Below, one piece after another: positions 8,899-16,784 of a DNA stretch of 59,189 nucleotides (position 1 is the stretch's first letter; the number at the start of each line of letters is the position of its first letter). The stretch covers positions 1-59,189 of the forward strand of contig PNKD01000010.1 of NCBI GenBank assembly GCA_013822265.1, given 5' to 3'. A program made the translations under genes and the position numbers. This stretch comes from Leptothrix sp. (in: b-proteobacteria). Its GTDB lineage: Bacteria > Pseudomonadota > Gammaproteobacteria > Burkholderiales > Burkholderiaceae_C. The notes under the pieces were generated by a model. The model had not been told where the DNA came from and did no database searches. It saw nothing but the letters and a program-made list of their open reading frames with translations.

Positions 8899-9503
8899 CA
8901 GACCTTGACCTCGAAGCTGGGCTGCAGCTTGGCCTGCACATCGCGGATGCGCAGCTCGATGTAGCGCGGGTCGACGCCCTTGTCGAACTCGAGCGTGGTG
9001 CCGCGCCTGTAGTCGCGCTCGTGCGGGCCGCGGCCGGTGAAGAAGGCCGTGACCTGGTGTTTGCCGGCGCGCAGGTTGCCCATGAAGACACGCTGCACGC
9101 CGCCGCGGTGCAGGGCCTGCACTTCCAGCGGTGTGTAGAGGTGGTTGGCGACGACCTTGTCGTCGAGCTTGATCTGCACCGACTCCAGCTCGAACAGCTT
9201 GCCCACGTCCATGCTGACGAACAGCGCGACCTGCGTGCCGGCCGGGTAGAGCAGTTCTTCCTCGAGCACGAGCAGGTCGCGGTTGAGGCGGATGACGTCG
9301 GCCTTGAGCTGCTGTACGCGGGTGTCGAGTGCGGCCGGTGCGTCGGGCTCGGCGGGCGCGCTGGCCGCCGGCGCGGCGGCAGGCACGACGGCCGGCACCG
9401 CAGCCTCGGCCGCAAGCACCGGCAGGGACATCACCAGCGCCGACAGCAGCGCGGCGAGAAGCGCCCAGGTCAGCGCGAGGAAGGAGACGAGTCGCAGGGG
9501 CAT
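8895..9503 (-). CDS. Exported protein of unknown function with short coiled coil
   Basis: 202 residues. Signal peptide (about 1-32, ending VLAAEA), an Ala/Pro-rich linker (33-60), a short heptad-like segment (about 62-86, VQQLKADVIRLNRDLLVLEE), then a compact domain rich in beta-type sequence (about 88-202) ending in Trp. I recognise no named domain. I see no DNA-binding domain and the protein is exported, so a regulator annotation would be wrong. It lies 16 bases after the DUF3570 gene and overlaps the following TPR gene. Probably a periplasmic part of the same complex. Confidence 0.7.
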   Translation of the reverse strand: MPLRLVSFLALTWALLAALLSALVMSLPVLAAEAAVPAVVPAAAPAASAPAEPDAPAALDTRVQQLKADVIRLNRDLLVLEEELLYPAGTQVALFVSMDVGKLFELESVQIKLDDKVVANHLYTPLEVQALHRGGVQRVFMGNLRAGKHQVTAFFTGRGPHERDYRRGTTLEFDKGVDPRYIELRIRDVQAKLQPSFEVKVW

Positions 9504-9519
9504 GGCGATTCCCGGAGGT

Positions 9520-10731
9520 CTAGAAGGTGGCCAGCACCATCAGCTGCAGCACGTTGGCGTCGTAGCCGTAGTTGCTGCCGGTGCGCAGGTCGGTGAAGTC
9601 GTCGAAGCGGAAGCTCTTGCGCTCGTAGGCGCCCATGAGCTTGACGTCCCAGCCCGGCGGCAGCCGAGGCCAGGTGTAGCTGAGGCGGGCAGAGAACGAG
9701 GTGCTCTTGAAGGTGCTGAGCTGGCGGTTGCGCGAGACGTAGACCGTCTCGACCTGCGCGTTGTCGCTGTAGAACAGCGCCTTGTCTTGCGCATAGAACC
9801 GCAACGAGGCGTCGAGCAGGAAGCTCTCGCCCAGGCGCTTGGCGAAACCGAACTCGGTGGTCGTGGCCAAGATGTCCCAGTTGTCCCAGTAGCGGCGGAA
9901 CTCGGCACGCACCGAGCTGCCGGCGAGCAGGCTGCCGCTGTCGTAGAGCGTGCGCAGCTTGACCGCGCGGCTGCTGCGCGTGCGCGGGTTGCGCTCGGGC
10001 ACCGCGGCGCCGAACACGCGCGCGGCGCGGTAAGGGCTGCCGAGGAAGCCGCTGTCGGCCACGGCCTCGGCATTCAGGCTCACCAGCCAGCGCGGTGTCA
10101 GGATCTGCGTCACGCCGGCGCGGTACTGCCAATGCCTGGCCTGGTCGATCCAGCCCAGCTCGCCCTTCTTGCCGACCTGGTCGCGGGCGCGCGTGAAGCC
10201 CAGGCTCACGGTCGTCATGCCGCCGAAGACCTCGTGTGAGACGTCGGCGTTGACGGCTTGCGCGATGTAGTCGGGCTCGTCGCTGCGCGACACGCTCAGC
10301 GTCAACAGGCTGTCGCGCACCAGCAGGTCGGCACCGAAGTCGTAGGCCTTGCGCGTCTCCTTGAACGGGCTGGCGGTGGTGACGACGTCGATGCTGGCGT
10401 TGCTGACGGCATCGATGTAGTACTGCGCCGACAACGAGACGCGGTCGGCCAGGCTCTTGCGCACCAGCAATGCCGGGCCCGTGGCCTTGACGCCGCCACC
10501 GTCGTAGACGTGATAGATCGCCTCGGCCTTGTTCTCGGGCAGCGTGGCGGCGGTGGCAGCAGTGCCGCCGGCCAGCAGGCCACCGAGCAGCCCGCGCAGC
10601 AGCTGACCGACGCCGGCGCAGCCGCGTCGCCACCAAGTGGACGCCGCGGAACCGGCTTCGCAGCGCCGCTGGGGTCGCCGCCCTGGGCGGAGGCGGCGCA
10701 GCCGCTTCGGGGGGGGGCTAGTTGCAGCCAC
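9520..10731 (-). CDS. DUF3570 outer-membrane beta-barrel protein
   Basis: About 403 residues from a GTG at 10731; an ATG at 10794 is the alternative and would overlap the preceding gene by 77 bases. A repeat-derived Arg/Pro-rich N-terminus is followed by a signal-like segment (LLRGLLGGLLAGGTAATA) and then a long series of alternating polar/aromatic strands typical of an outer-membrane barrel, ending VLQLMVLATF with terminal Phe. The sequence after the signal (KAEAIYHVYDGGGVKATGPALL) matches my knowledge of DUF3570. DUF3570, DUF4266, a thioredoxin and ApbE recur together in other bacteria. Substrate is unknown. Confidence 0.8.
   Translation of the reverse strand: MAATSPPPKRLRRLRPGRRPQRRCEAGSAASTWWRRGCAGVGQLLRGLLGGLLAGGTAATAATLPENKAEAIYHVYDGGGVKATGPALLVRKSLADRVSLSAQYYIDAVSNASIDVVTTASPFKETRKAYDFGADLLVRDSLLTLSVSRSDEPDYIAQAVNADVSHEVFGGMTTVSLGFTRARDQVGKKGELGWIDQARHWQYRAGVTQILTPRWLVSLNAEAVADSGFLGSPYRAARVFGAAVPERNPRTRSSRAVKLRTLYDSGSLLAGSSVRAEFRRYWDNWDILATTTEFGFAKRLGESFLLDASLRFYAQDKALFYSDNAQVETVYVSRNRQLSTFKSTSFSARLSYTWPRLPPGWDVKLMGAYERKSFRFDDFTDLRTGSNYGYDANVLQLMVLATF
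10632..10718 (-). repeat. Post-stop dispersed repeat, copy R2 (diverged core)
   Basis: About 87 bases beginning directly at the stop codon of the DUF4266 gene. It shares ACCAAGTGGACGCCGCGGAA and the GCCGCTTCGGGGG end with R1 and R3, but its centre (CTGGGGTCGCCGCCCTGGGC) has diverged. It is read through in frame as the N-terminus of the DUF3570 protein. Confidence 0.7.
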
Positions 10732-11029
10732 AGCCGCCGCCTTGGACGCCGGTCGCGCCGCGTGAGCCTTCGCGCACGAGATGGATGTGCTCACGGTGCT
10801 TGTCGGCCAGCGCGGTGCGCGACCACTGCATCACCGGGTCGGACAGGCGCTCGCGCTCATAGGGCGCGACCCAGGGCTTGACGGCACAGCCGCTGCTGGA
10901 AAGGGCAGCGACGGTGCAGATGGCCAATGTCAGTGCCCGACCAAGTGGCCGCCGCGGAACCGGCTTCGCCGGGCCGCTGGCAGCGCCCCCTTGAGGGGGA
11001 GCGCCGCAGGCGCTTCGGGGGTGGGCCAT
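10718..11029 (-). CDS. DUF4266 small lipoprotein, candidate flavinylation target
   Basis: 103 residues. Residues 1-30 come from repeat R3; a lipoprotein signal follows (LTLAICTVAALSSSGC, Cys48). The mature protein is only about 56 residues: KPWVAPYERERLSDP, MQWSRTALADKHREHI, then REGSRGATGVQGGGCGCN at the C-terminus. This is the DUF4266 pattern as I know it. The GAT at 91-93 resembles the last residues of the (S/T)GA(T/S) motif to which ApbE enzymes attach FMN, and ApbE is encoded in the same operon, so Thr93 is a candidate attachment site. The GGGCGCN tail could bind metal or be modified. Start 11029 follows the TlpA stop by three bases. Confidence 0.8.
   Translation of the reverse strand: MAHPRSACGAPPQGGAASGPAKPVPRRPLGRALTLAICTVAALSSSGCAVKPWVAPYERERLSDPVMQWSRTALADKHREHIHLVREGSRGATGVQGGGCGCN
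10940..11027 (-). repeat. Post-stop dispersed repeat, copy R3 (best-preserved)
   Basis: About 88 bases with internal hairpins: CCGGCTTCGCCGG, a CCCCCTTGAGGGGG core and AGCGCCGCAGGCGCTT. It begins five bases after the TlpA stop codon and encodes the first 30 residues of the DUF4266 protein. R1, R2 and R3 have the same orientation and the same position relative to the upstream stop. Confidence 0.8.
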
Positions 11030-11031
11030 GT

Positions 11032-11529
11032 TCACTCCTTCACCAGCTCGCGGATCTGGCGCTCGTAGTCGGCTTCCATGCCGTCGCGGTAGCCGCGGTG
11101 CAGGTAGCGCACGCGGCCGTCGCGGTCGATGAGCACGGTGCCGGGCATGCTGCCCAGGTCGTAGCGCTTGACGACGGCCTTGTCGGTGTCGAGCAGCACG
11201 GTGAACTTCACGCCCAGGCGCTGCGCCACCTGCGCGGCCAGCCGCGGGTTGTCGTCGACGTTGACGCCCAGCAGCCTGAAGCCGCTGGAGGCATAGCGCT
11301 CGTGCAGGCGGTTGAGGTGCGGCATCTCCTGGAGACAGGGCCCGCACCAGCTGGCCCAGAAATTGATCAGCACGACCTGGCCGCGCTGTTCCTGCAGGCG
11401 CAGGTTGCGGCCTTCGGCGGTCTTCAGCGTGAAGTCCGGTGCCGCGGTCTGGGGCGTGACGGCGGCGCGGGCACCGGTGGCGGCGAACGTGCCGGCGGCC
11501 AGCATCAGGGCGAGGATGAGATTGCGCAT
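11032..11529 (-). CDS. TlpA/ResA-like thioredoxin-fold protein
   Basis: 165 residues. Periplasmic disulfide reductase, a family that commonly keeps haem-binding cysteines of c-type cytochromes reduced. Signal peptide about 1-22 (LILALMLAAGTFAATGARA). The thioredoxin domain has WCGPC (Cys62, Cys65) after FWAS, and the cis-Pro motif in GSMPGTVLIDRDG. The ATG at 11529 was chosen because GAAGG lies seven bases upstream; a TTG 15 bases further upstream has no such site. Next to two haem-motif lipoproteins and a Cys-tailed DUF4266 protein, a role in their maturation is likely. Confidence 0.9.
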   Translation of the reverse strand: MRNLILALMLAAGTFAATGARAAVTPQTAAPDFTLKTAEGRNLRLQEQRGQVVLINFWASWCGPCLQEMPHLNRLHERYASSGFRLLGVNVDDNPRLAAQVAQRLGVKFTVLLDTDKAVVKRYDLGSMPGTVLIDRDGRVRYLHRGYRDGMEADYERQIRELVKE

Positions 11530-11540
11530 GGTGATCGCCT

Positions 11541-12221
11541 TCAAAACAGGAAACTCAGGCCGGCGGTGACCTCAAGGTTCTGCGTGCTGCGGCGCCGGCC
11601 CAGCAGGTCGAGCGAGTAGACGTGGTCGCGCACGTCGGCCTGCACGGTCAGGCGGTCCAGGGCGTGCACGCGCAGGCCGAAGCCGGCGCTGATGGTCTGG
11701 CGCTTGACGCCGGCGAAGTCGGTGCTGCCCACGCCGCCCACGATGTAGCCCTGGAACAGGCGCGCGTTGCCGCGGCCGAAGAACACCTCGCCCGGCAGCA
11801 GGTTGTAGCCGGCCACCACGCTGTAGTAGCTGACCTTCTGCTGCGGCGTGGGAAAGATGCCGCCGTTGGGGAAGATCTTCCGGAAGTCCTCGTCGCTGGC
11901 CTTGGTGCGGCCCAGCGTGGCCTCGACGAACACGTCTTCGGTGATGTGATAGGCCAGGCGCAGGCCGCTCACCGCGCTGGTGCCGAAGTTCTGCGTCGCG
12001 TAGGTGCCCGCGAAGACGCCGGCCGAGAAGTCGCGCGAGGCGTAGCGCGGCAGCCTGACGTCGCGGCGCTCGACCTGCGGCACGATGACCTGCTCGGCGG
12101 GCTGGGGCGTGCCCGGAGCACTCGGCGTGCTCGTCTGCGCGGCGGCGGGCCGCGCCGCCGCGGTCAGGGCCATGGCCGCGGCGATGGCCAGGGCCGGCAG
12201 GTGCTTGTCGACAGAGGGCAT
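11541..12221 (-). CDS. Outer-membrane beta-barrel domain protein (myxobacterial-type family)
   Basis: 226 residues. Signal peptide about 1-29 (ALAIAAAMALTAAARPAAA), a Pro/Thr linker, then a barrel-like domain that ends SLFLF-like in VTAGLSFLF. A segment near 42-52 (VERRDVRLPRYA) precedes strands such as FSAGVFAGTYATQNFG. This resembles the outer-membrane barrel family first noted in myxobacteria. The ATG at 12221 starts a proper signal peptide; the open frame further upstream overlaps the neighbouring gene. Twelve bases separate it from the TlpA gene and 13 from the preceding barrel gene. Confidence 0.75.
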   Translation of the reverse strand: MPSVDKHLPALAIAAAMALTAAARPAAAQTSTPSAPGTPQPAEQVIVPQVERRDVRLPRYASRDFSAGVFAGTYATQNFGTSAVSGLRLAYHITEDVFVEATLGRTKASDEDFRKIFPNGGIFPTPQQKVSYYSVVAGYNLLPGEVFFGRGNARLFQGYIVGGVGSTDFAGVKRQTISAGFGLRVHALDRLTVQADVRDHVYSLDLLGRRRSTQNLEVTAGLSFLF

Positions 12222-12234
12222 GGGCGTGGGCGGG

Positions 12235-13005
12235 TCAGAAGTAGAAGCCGAGGCCGGCCGTGAGGCTGCGGTACTCGGTGCTGCGGGTGTCGGCGACGAA
12301 GGCGGTGTAGAGCGTCCAGTCCAGCCGCGCCGTGAAACGCTCGCTGATGTGCCAGCGCAGGCCGATCGAGGCCTGCGCGAGCTTGGCGTCGGTGGGCGCG
12401 GCGTCGACCAGGCTGCTGTTGGGGATGTTGCGGAACTGGCCCAGCCCGACGGCGAAGTAGGGCGAGAGGCGGCGGTCGGACCACGGCTCGCTGACGAGGC
12501 TGACGTGCCAGAAGTCGGTGCCCGAGAACAGGCCCTGCACCTGGCCCACCGTGAGCTCGGCGCCCAGCGTGTCGGCCAGCCGCGCCTGCAGGCCCAGGCG
12601 CAGCATGGGCTCGCCCTTGAAGCGCCCCCAGCCGCCGCTGAACTCGACGCGGCGCGCCAGGTAGTCGTCGAGCAGCAGGTCGCGAAAGGTCTTGGCGCCG
12701 CCGGCGGCGGTGAGCGTGCTCTCGAGCTGCTTGCGCTGCACCCAGCCCACCTGCCCGCCGTCGGCGCGCACGCGGTACCAGTCGGTGCGGCGCAGCTCCA
12801 CGGCCACCCACTGCGCCTTCTCGACGACGAAAAACACCGGGTAGCCGCGGCCCGGGCCGGTGTGCAGCTCGAGGTAGGGCTCGGCGACCTGCAGTCGCTC
12901 GGCCGGCGCCTCTGCCGCATGGGCCGGCAGGCAGGGGCCGGCCAACAGCGTGGCCGCGACGGCCAGCGCAGGCAGCGTGTGGTGCAGGGCGCGGGGCAGG
13001 TTCAT
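12235..13005 (-). CDS. SH3-like domain plus outer-membrane beta-barrel protein
   Basis: 256 residues. Signal peptide about 1-30 (ending LPAHAAEA). A bacterial SH3-like module follows (about 40-90: LELHTGPGRGYPVFFVVEK, then WYRVRADGGQVGWVQRKQL), then a beta-barrel domain (about 105-256) ending in GLGFYF with terminal Phe. SH3-like modules often bind peptidoglycan, so it could tether the barrel to the wall. ATG 13005 has AAGGTGG eight bases upstream; a GTG at 13023 is the less likely alternative. Directly downstream of the small haem-motif lipoprotein. Confidence 0.75.
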   Translation of the reverse strand: MNLPRALHHTLPALAVAATLLAGPCLPAHAAEAPAERLQVAEPYLELHTGPGRGYPVFFVVEKAQWVAVELRRTDWYRVRADGGQVGWVQRKQLESTLTAAGGAKTFRDLLLDDYLARRVEFSGGWGRFKGEPMLRLGLQARLADTLGAELTVGQVQGLFSGTDFWHVSLVSEPWSDRRLSPYFAVGLGQFRNIPNSSLVDAAPTDAKLAQASIGLRWHISERFTARLDWTLYTAFVADTRSTEYRSLTAGLGFYF

Positions 13006-13019
13006 CGGCAGGACCACCT

Positions 13020-13613
13020 TCACTCGATCCTGCAGGCGCCCGTGGCGTCGAACATCGATGCGGCGGCGCTGCTGAACTCGTCCTGGCCCTGCGGCATCGG
13101 GCGGCCGATCCAGAAGCGGATCGTCTTGGCCTCGGCGGTGTCGGCGCGCTCGAAGATCAGGCCGCCGCCGTGCAGCACGCCGCGCACCAGCGGCTTGTTG
13201 AGCAAGCGGCTCTCGTCGGGCGCGCCCACCACCGTCTCGCCCAGCGACGAGTAGTAGTTCTTGTACATGTCGGTTGCACGCACCTCGGTGGGCGTGGCGG
13301 CGCTGGCCGCGGGCGCCGCGGCCGCCATCAGGCGCAGCGCGCCGCCGGTGCCGGTGGCGTTGTCGTGGCAGCCGGCCGAGGCGCAGGTGTTGACGGAAAT
13401 CGCGCCGTTGATGTCGATCCGCAGCGGCGTCTTCAGCACCGGGTTCACGCAGCGCTCGAAGTAGGCGTACGAGAGCTTCTGGCCTGCCGCGCCGGCCGGA
13501 TTGGCCAGCGTGGGCGGGTTGTCCAGCGGGCTGCCGCCACCGCAGGCCGCGATGGCCGTGGCCGCCGTGGCCAGGGTGATGAAGAGGCGACTGTTGTAGA
13601 GCTTGATCGTCAT
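13020..13613 (-). CDS. Small lipoprotein with CxxxxCH possible haem motif
   Basis: 197 residues. Lipoprotein signal with IAAC (Cys24). The motif CASAGCH (Cys77, Cys82, His83) has four residues between the cysteines, a spacing known for some c-type haems, followed by a domain of unknown type (about 90-197) with DESRLLNKPL near 134-143, reminiscent of sequence around cytochrome-like domains. Cys56 and Cys195 are additional cysteines. It sits between the three-CxxCH lipoprotein and the barrel genes, so an electron-transfer role is plausible. Whether haem binds is inference. Confidence 0.7.
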   Translation of the reverse strand: MTIKLYNSRLFITLATAATAIAACGGGSPLDNPPTLANPAGAAGQKLSYAYFERCVNPVLKTPLRIDINGAISVNTCASAGCHDNATGTGGALRLMAAAAPAASAATPTEVRATDMYKNYYSSLGETVVGAPDESRLLNKPLVRGVLHGGGLIFERADTAEAKTIRFWIGRPMPQGQDEFSSAAASMFDATGACRIE

Positions 13614-13665
13614 GCAGTCTCGTCGGGGGGGCGTCAGTGCGGCGTCAGTGCGGCGTCAGGGCGGC

Positions 13666-16600
13666 TCAAGGCGTGGGGCAGCCGCGTGCGATCCAGTTCG
13701 CGATGCGCGTGTAGCCGCTGCTGCCCGCCGGCAGCAGCGCCGTGACCTGGGCCGTGTCGCCGGCCGGGTGCGGCACGGTGGACGGCCGGCTCAGCAGCGG
13801 GTTGGCTGCCGGCGTGCAGGTGTCGTTGATCATCGTCAGCGTGACGTTGAAGTCGCCCTCCTCGCTGCCCGTCAGCACGAAGCGGTTGCGCGGGTTGCCC
13901 AGCCCGGCCTGGTGGCAGCTCGCGCACTGCGCCTGCAGCACCGGCTGCACCTCGGCCATGAAGGTGGCCTGGCTGAGCGCGCTCACCGAGCGCACGCCGC
14001 TGGCGCCATCGAAGGGGTCGTTGTAGTACTGGCCGCCGAGGTCCATCCACTCTGCGAGCAGGCGCTTCTCGGCGCGGTTCAGCAGCTTGGCGTGGTCGGG
14101 GATCGCGGTCGTCACCGCCGTCGCGCCCGTGCCGGTGGTCACGCTGGCCGGCGGATTGGGGTGGGCGGTGCGGGCGGCGGTGCCGGCCAGCAGGGTCTGG
14201 CCCCACAGGATCTCCGTCAGCCGGCTCTTGCGCGCCTGGCCCGCGGTGTTGGCCGCGCCCGAACTCGTCTCGACCAGCGCCGCGGCGCGCACGACCTCGG
14301 GGATGCCCTCGCGAACGCGGATCACCGGCCGGCCGGTGACGGCGTCGATCAGCGGGTCGCCGAGCAGCAGTTCTTCGTACGACACCAGGCGCCCGGTGCC
14401 CGAGACGGTGCCACGCAGGTCGAGCTTGAGCGTGTCGGCGTGGCAGTTGGTGCAGGTGGCCGCGCCGGCGGCGCCGCGCGCCCGGGTCCACAGCGGCTGG
14501 ATGTGCTCGGGGTAGTTGATGACGCCGTTGGCCGGCACCGCCGTGGCCAGATCGTCGGCCGGGTCGGGGTTGCCGCGGTAGCGCAGGCTGATGGCGGGCA
14601 GCGCCGTCACGCCGGCCTGCGTGGTGTCGGCCCAGCGGTCGCTGAACACCGCGTCGACCGACAGCGCCAGCGCCGCGGGCTGCAGGCGCGTCACCAGCGA
14701 GGCCAGGGTCTCGCCGCTCTGGTGCTGCGCCGAGAGGGCGCGGTTCAGCCCGGCGGGCAGCGTATTGACGATGGCGCCCGAGTTCAGCGAGGCGCCGCGG
14801 CGCGGGCTGTGGCAGCCGTCGCAGGTGCGGCGCTCGCCCGGCCGCACCTGGATCCAGTTGGTGTGCGTCTGGATGGCGCGGCCCTCGGCGTCGATGATCG
14901 AAAGCGCCAGCGGCACGTCGGCCGGCACCCTGAGCTTGAAGCTGCCGTCGGGCTCGATGGGCGCGTAGCCGAGGATCTGCTGCTGCTCGAATTCGGTCTC
15001 GCCGATGGCCTGGCGCAGGCCCGTCGAACCCGAGGGCGGCGCCACGGCGCGCACGGCGCGCACGAAGCGCGCCGGGGCGCAGCGGTAGGCGGGGTCGGCG
15101 GGGTCTTTCATGCGCGCCAGGTCGGGCACCTGGGTGCGCGTGTCCAGGGTGTCGGCGGGGGCGGTCAGTGCGATGCTGCGCACGCAGCCCGCGGGGCGGT
15201 CGGCGGCTACGAACATCCGCTCGGCCATGCGCTGCAGGCCGTCGGTGTCGTAGACGCTGCGCACCTCTATCAGCGCCATGTCCTGTGCCGCCAGCGCGGC
15301 GTCGACCGTGGTCGGCTCGACCACGTTGGGCTCGGACCGCGGCTGCAGCGCGATGGGGTCGGTGTACATGAAGCCCGAGGGCGGCGCGGCCACGACCAGC
15401 CAGGTCTGCTTGTTGGGGTCGAACATGTAGACGGCGTAGGCCGCCGGCGCGTTGTCGCGCACGCTGTCGGTGGCGCGCACGGACATCGGGCGGTTGGTGT
15501 CGGCGAGCATCGCCTTCTCGTCGTCGGTGAGGGTGCTGCAGGGCACGACGGCGCCGTTGCGCGTCACCTGGCAGGGGCGCCACGCGACCAGCACGCGGTC
15601 GCTGCCGTCCCACAGCGGGTAGGGCGTGGTGGCGCGGCCCGCCAGCGCCAGCGCGCGCCCGTCGGTGAGCGCGTTGTTGGTGATCTCAACCTGGCCGCCG
15701 GTGGTGGGCACCGTGGAATTGGCCGGCGTGTTGAACTCGCTGTAGTTGGCGGCGTTGATCATGTGCAGCGAGCCGCCCTCCTGCGTGCCCGACAGCGGCA
15801 TCAGCGAGCTCAGCACCTGGCCCTTGCGCGGGCCGCGCGGGTCCATGTCGCGCGGATGCAGGTAGCTGTTGCCGGGGCTTTGCGCGCCGTACAGCACGAA
15901 CAGGTCGGTGCCGTCGGGCTTGGCGCGGAAGACGGCGAAGCGGTTGCGGTCGGCCACGTGTTCCCAGCGGCTGAACATGATGTCGCCGTTGGGCCGGATG
16001 ACGGCGTTGCGGTCGTGGCTCTGGTTGAACGTGATCTGCTGGATGCCGCTGCCGTCGACGGCCATGGTGTGCAGGTTGAGCACCCGCTCGCGCTCGTACT
16101 CGTCGGCGGCGAAGTAGGCACGGCCCAGCGCCTGGTTCAGGCTGCTCTTGGCTTGGCGGTTGCTGGAGAAGACGATGCCGCGGTTGGCCGGCAGGTAGAC
16201 CGGGTCGACGTCGTCGTCGGTGGTGGTGGAGGTGATGCGCCTGAAGCTGCCGCCGGCCAGGCCGCCGGCGGCCTGGTTGCTCATGTCGTATTCCCACACG
16301 TTCCAGCGCCCGGTGCAGGCTTTCGCGCCGCCGGGCGTGCCGTCCACCGTGGCGGTATTGCTGGCCGGGCACTTCATCGCGAAGACGACCTTCCTGCCGT
16401 CGTAGCTGACCTCGGGGTCCGAGGCATCGCCCAGGCCGGCGGTGAAACGTGCGGTGAGGTTGTGCTCGGTGGCGCTCGCGCTGCTCTTCTCGCGCAGCAT
16501 GAGGTCGCCGCCGGGTGCGCTGTTGGTGCCGTCGGTGGGGTTGATGGCCAGCGCCGTGGCGCGCTTGACGTAGACCAGCGGCACGTCGCCGTTGACGGTG

Positions 16601-16746
16601 AGCGCGTCGGCGCCGCCGCTGCTGCCGCCGCCCGAACAGGCGGCCAGGGTCAGCAGCGCCAGCGCTGCGGCGCCGGCGACGAAGCCGGGCAGCCGGCGGC
16701 GCAGGCGCGGCAGATGGGGCAGGCGCGAGGAGGCAGGCAGAAACAT
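13666..16746 (-). CDS. HzsA-related multihaem lipoprotein with PD40-like propeller
   Basis: 1026 residues. Lipoprotein signal (LALLTLAACSGGG). The N-terminal half (about 60-400) contains WD40/TolB-like blade motifs such as DPEVSYDGRKVVFAMK and DDDVDPVYLPANRGIVFSS. The C-terminal half carries three CxxCH haem motifs: CDGCH (about 642), CTNCH (about 765) and CASCH (about 941). This arrangement matches proteins annotated as related to the hydrazine synthase alpha subunit, but nothing else here suggests anammox chemistry, so a general redox role is more likely. ATG 16746 has AGGAG six bases upstream. It follows the ApbE gene by 38 bases. Candidate extracytoplasmic electron carrier of the system. 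Confidence 0.8.
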   Translation of the reverse strand: MFLPASSRLPHLPRLRRRLPGFVAGAAALALLTLAACSGGGSSGGADALTVNGDVPLVYVKRATALAINPTDGTNSAPGGDLMLREKSSASATEHNLTARFTAGLGDASDPEVSYDGRKVVFAMKCPASNTATVDGTPGGAKACTGRWNVWEYDMSNQAAGGLAGGSFRRITSTTTDDDVDPVYLPANRGIVFSSNRQAKSSLNQALGRAYFAADEYERERVLNLHTMAVDGSGIQQITFNQSHDRNAVIRPNGDIMFSRWEHVADRNRFAVFRAKPDGTDLFVLYGAQSPGNSYLHPRDMDPRGPRKGQVLSSLMPLSGTQEGGSLHMINAANYSEFNTPANSTVPTTGGQVEITNNALTDGRALALAGRATTPYPLWDGSDRVLVAWRPCQVTRNGAVVPCSTLTDDEKAMLADTNRPMSVRATDSVRDNAPAAYAVYMFDPNKQTWLVVAAPPSGFMYTDPIALQPRSEPNVVEPTTVDAALAAQDMALIEVRSVYDTDGLQRMAERMFVAADRPAGCVRSIALTAPADTLDTRTQVPDLARMKDPADPAYRCAPARFVRAVRAVAPPSGSTGLRQAIGETEFEQQQILGYAPIEPDGSFKLRVPADVPLALSIIDAEGRAIQTHTNWIQVRPGERRTCDGCHSPRRGASLNSGAIVNTLPAGLNRALSAQHQSGETLASLVTRLQPAALALSVDAVFSDRWADTTQAGVTALPAISLRYRGNPDPADDLATAVPANGVINYPEHIQPLWTRARGAAGAATCTNCHADTLKLDLRGTVSGTGRLVSYEELLLGDPLIDAVTGRPVIRVREGIPEVVRAAALVETSSGAANTAGQARKSRLTEILWGQTLLAGTAARTAHPNPPASVTTGTGATAVTTAIPDHAKLLNRAEKRLLAEWMDLGGQYYNDPFDGASGVRSVSALSQATFMAEVQPVLQAQCASCHQAGLGNPRNRFVLTGSEEGDFNVTLTMINDTCTPAANPLLSRPSTVPHPAGDTAQVTALLPAGSSGYTRIANWIARGCPTP

Positions 16747-16784
16747 CGTCGTCTCCTGGAGGTGTCGGGCGGGCACGCGGCGAG

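Noticed and set aside
8895..9503. An AraC-type regulator
   Set aside because: There is no helix-turn-helix and the protein has a signal peptide.
13666..16746. A true hydrazine synthase
   Set aside because: No partner subunits or other anammox genes are present; only the architecture is similar.
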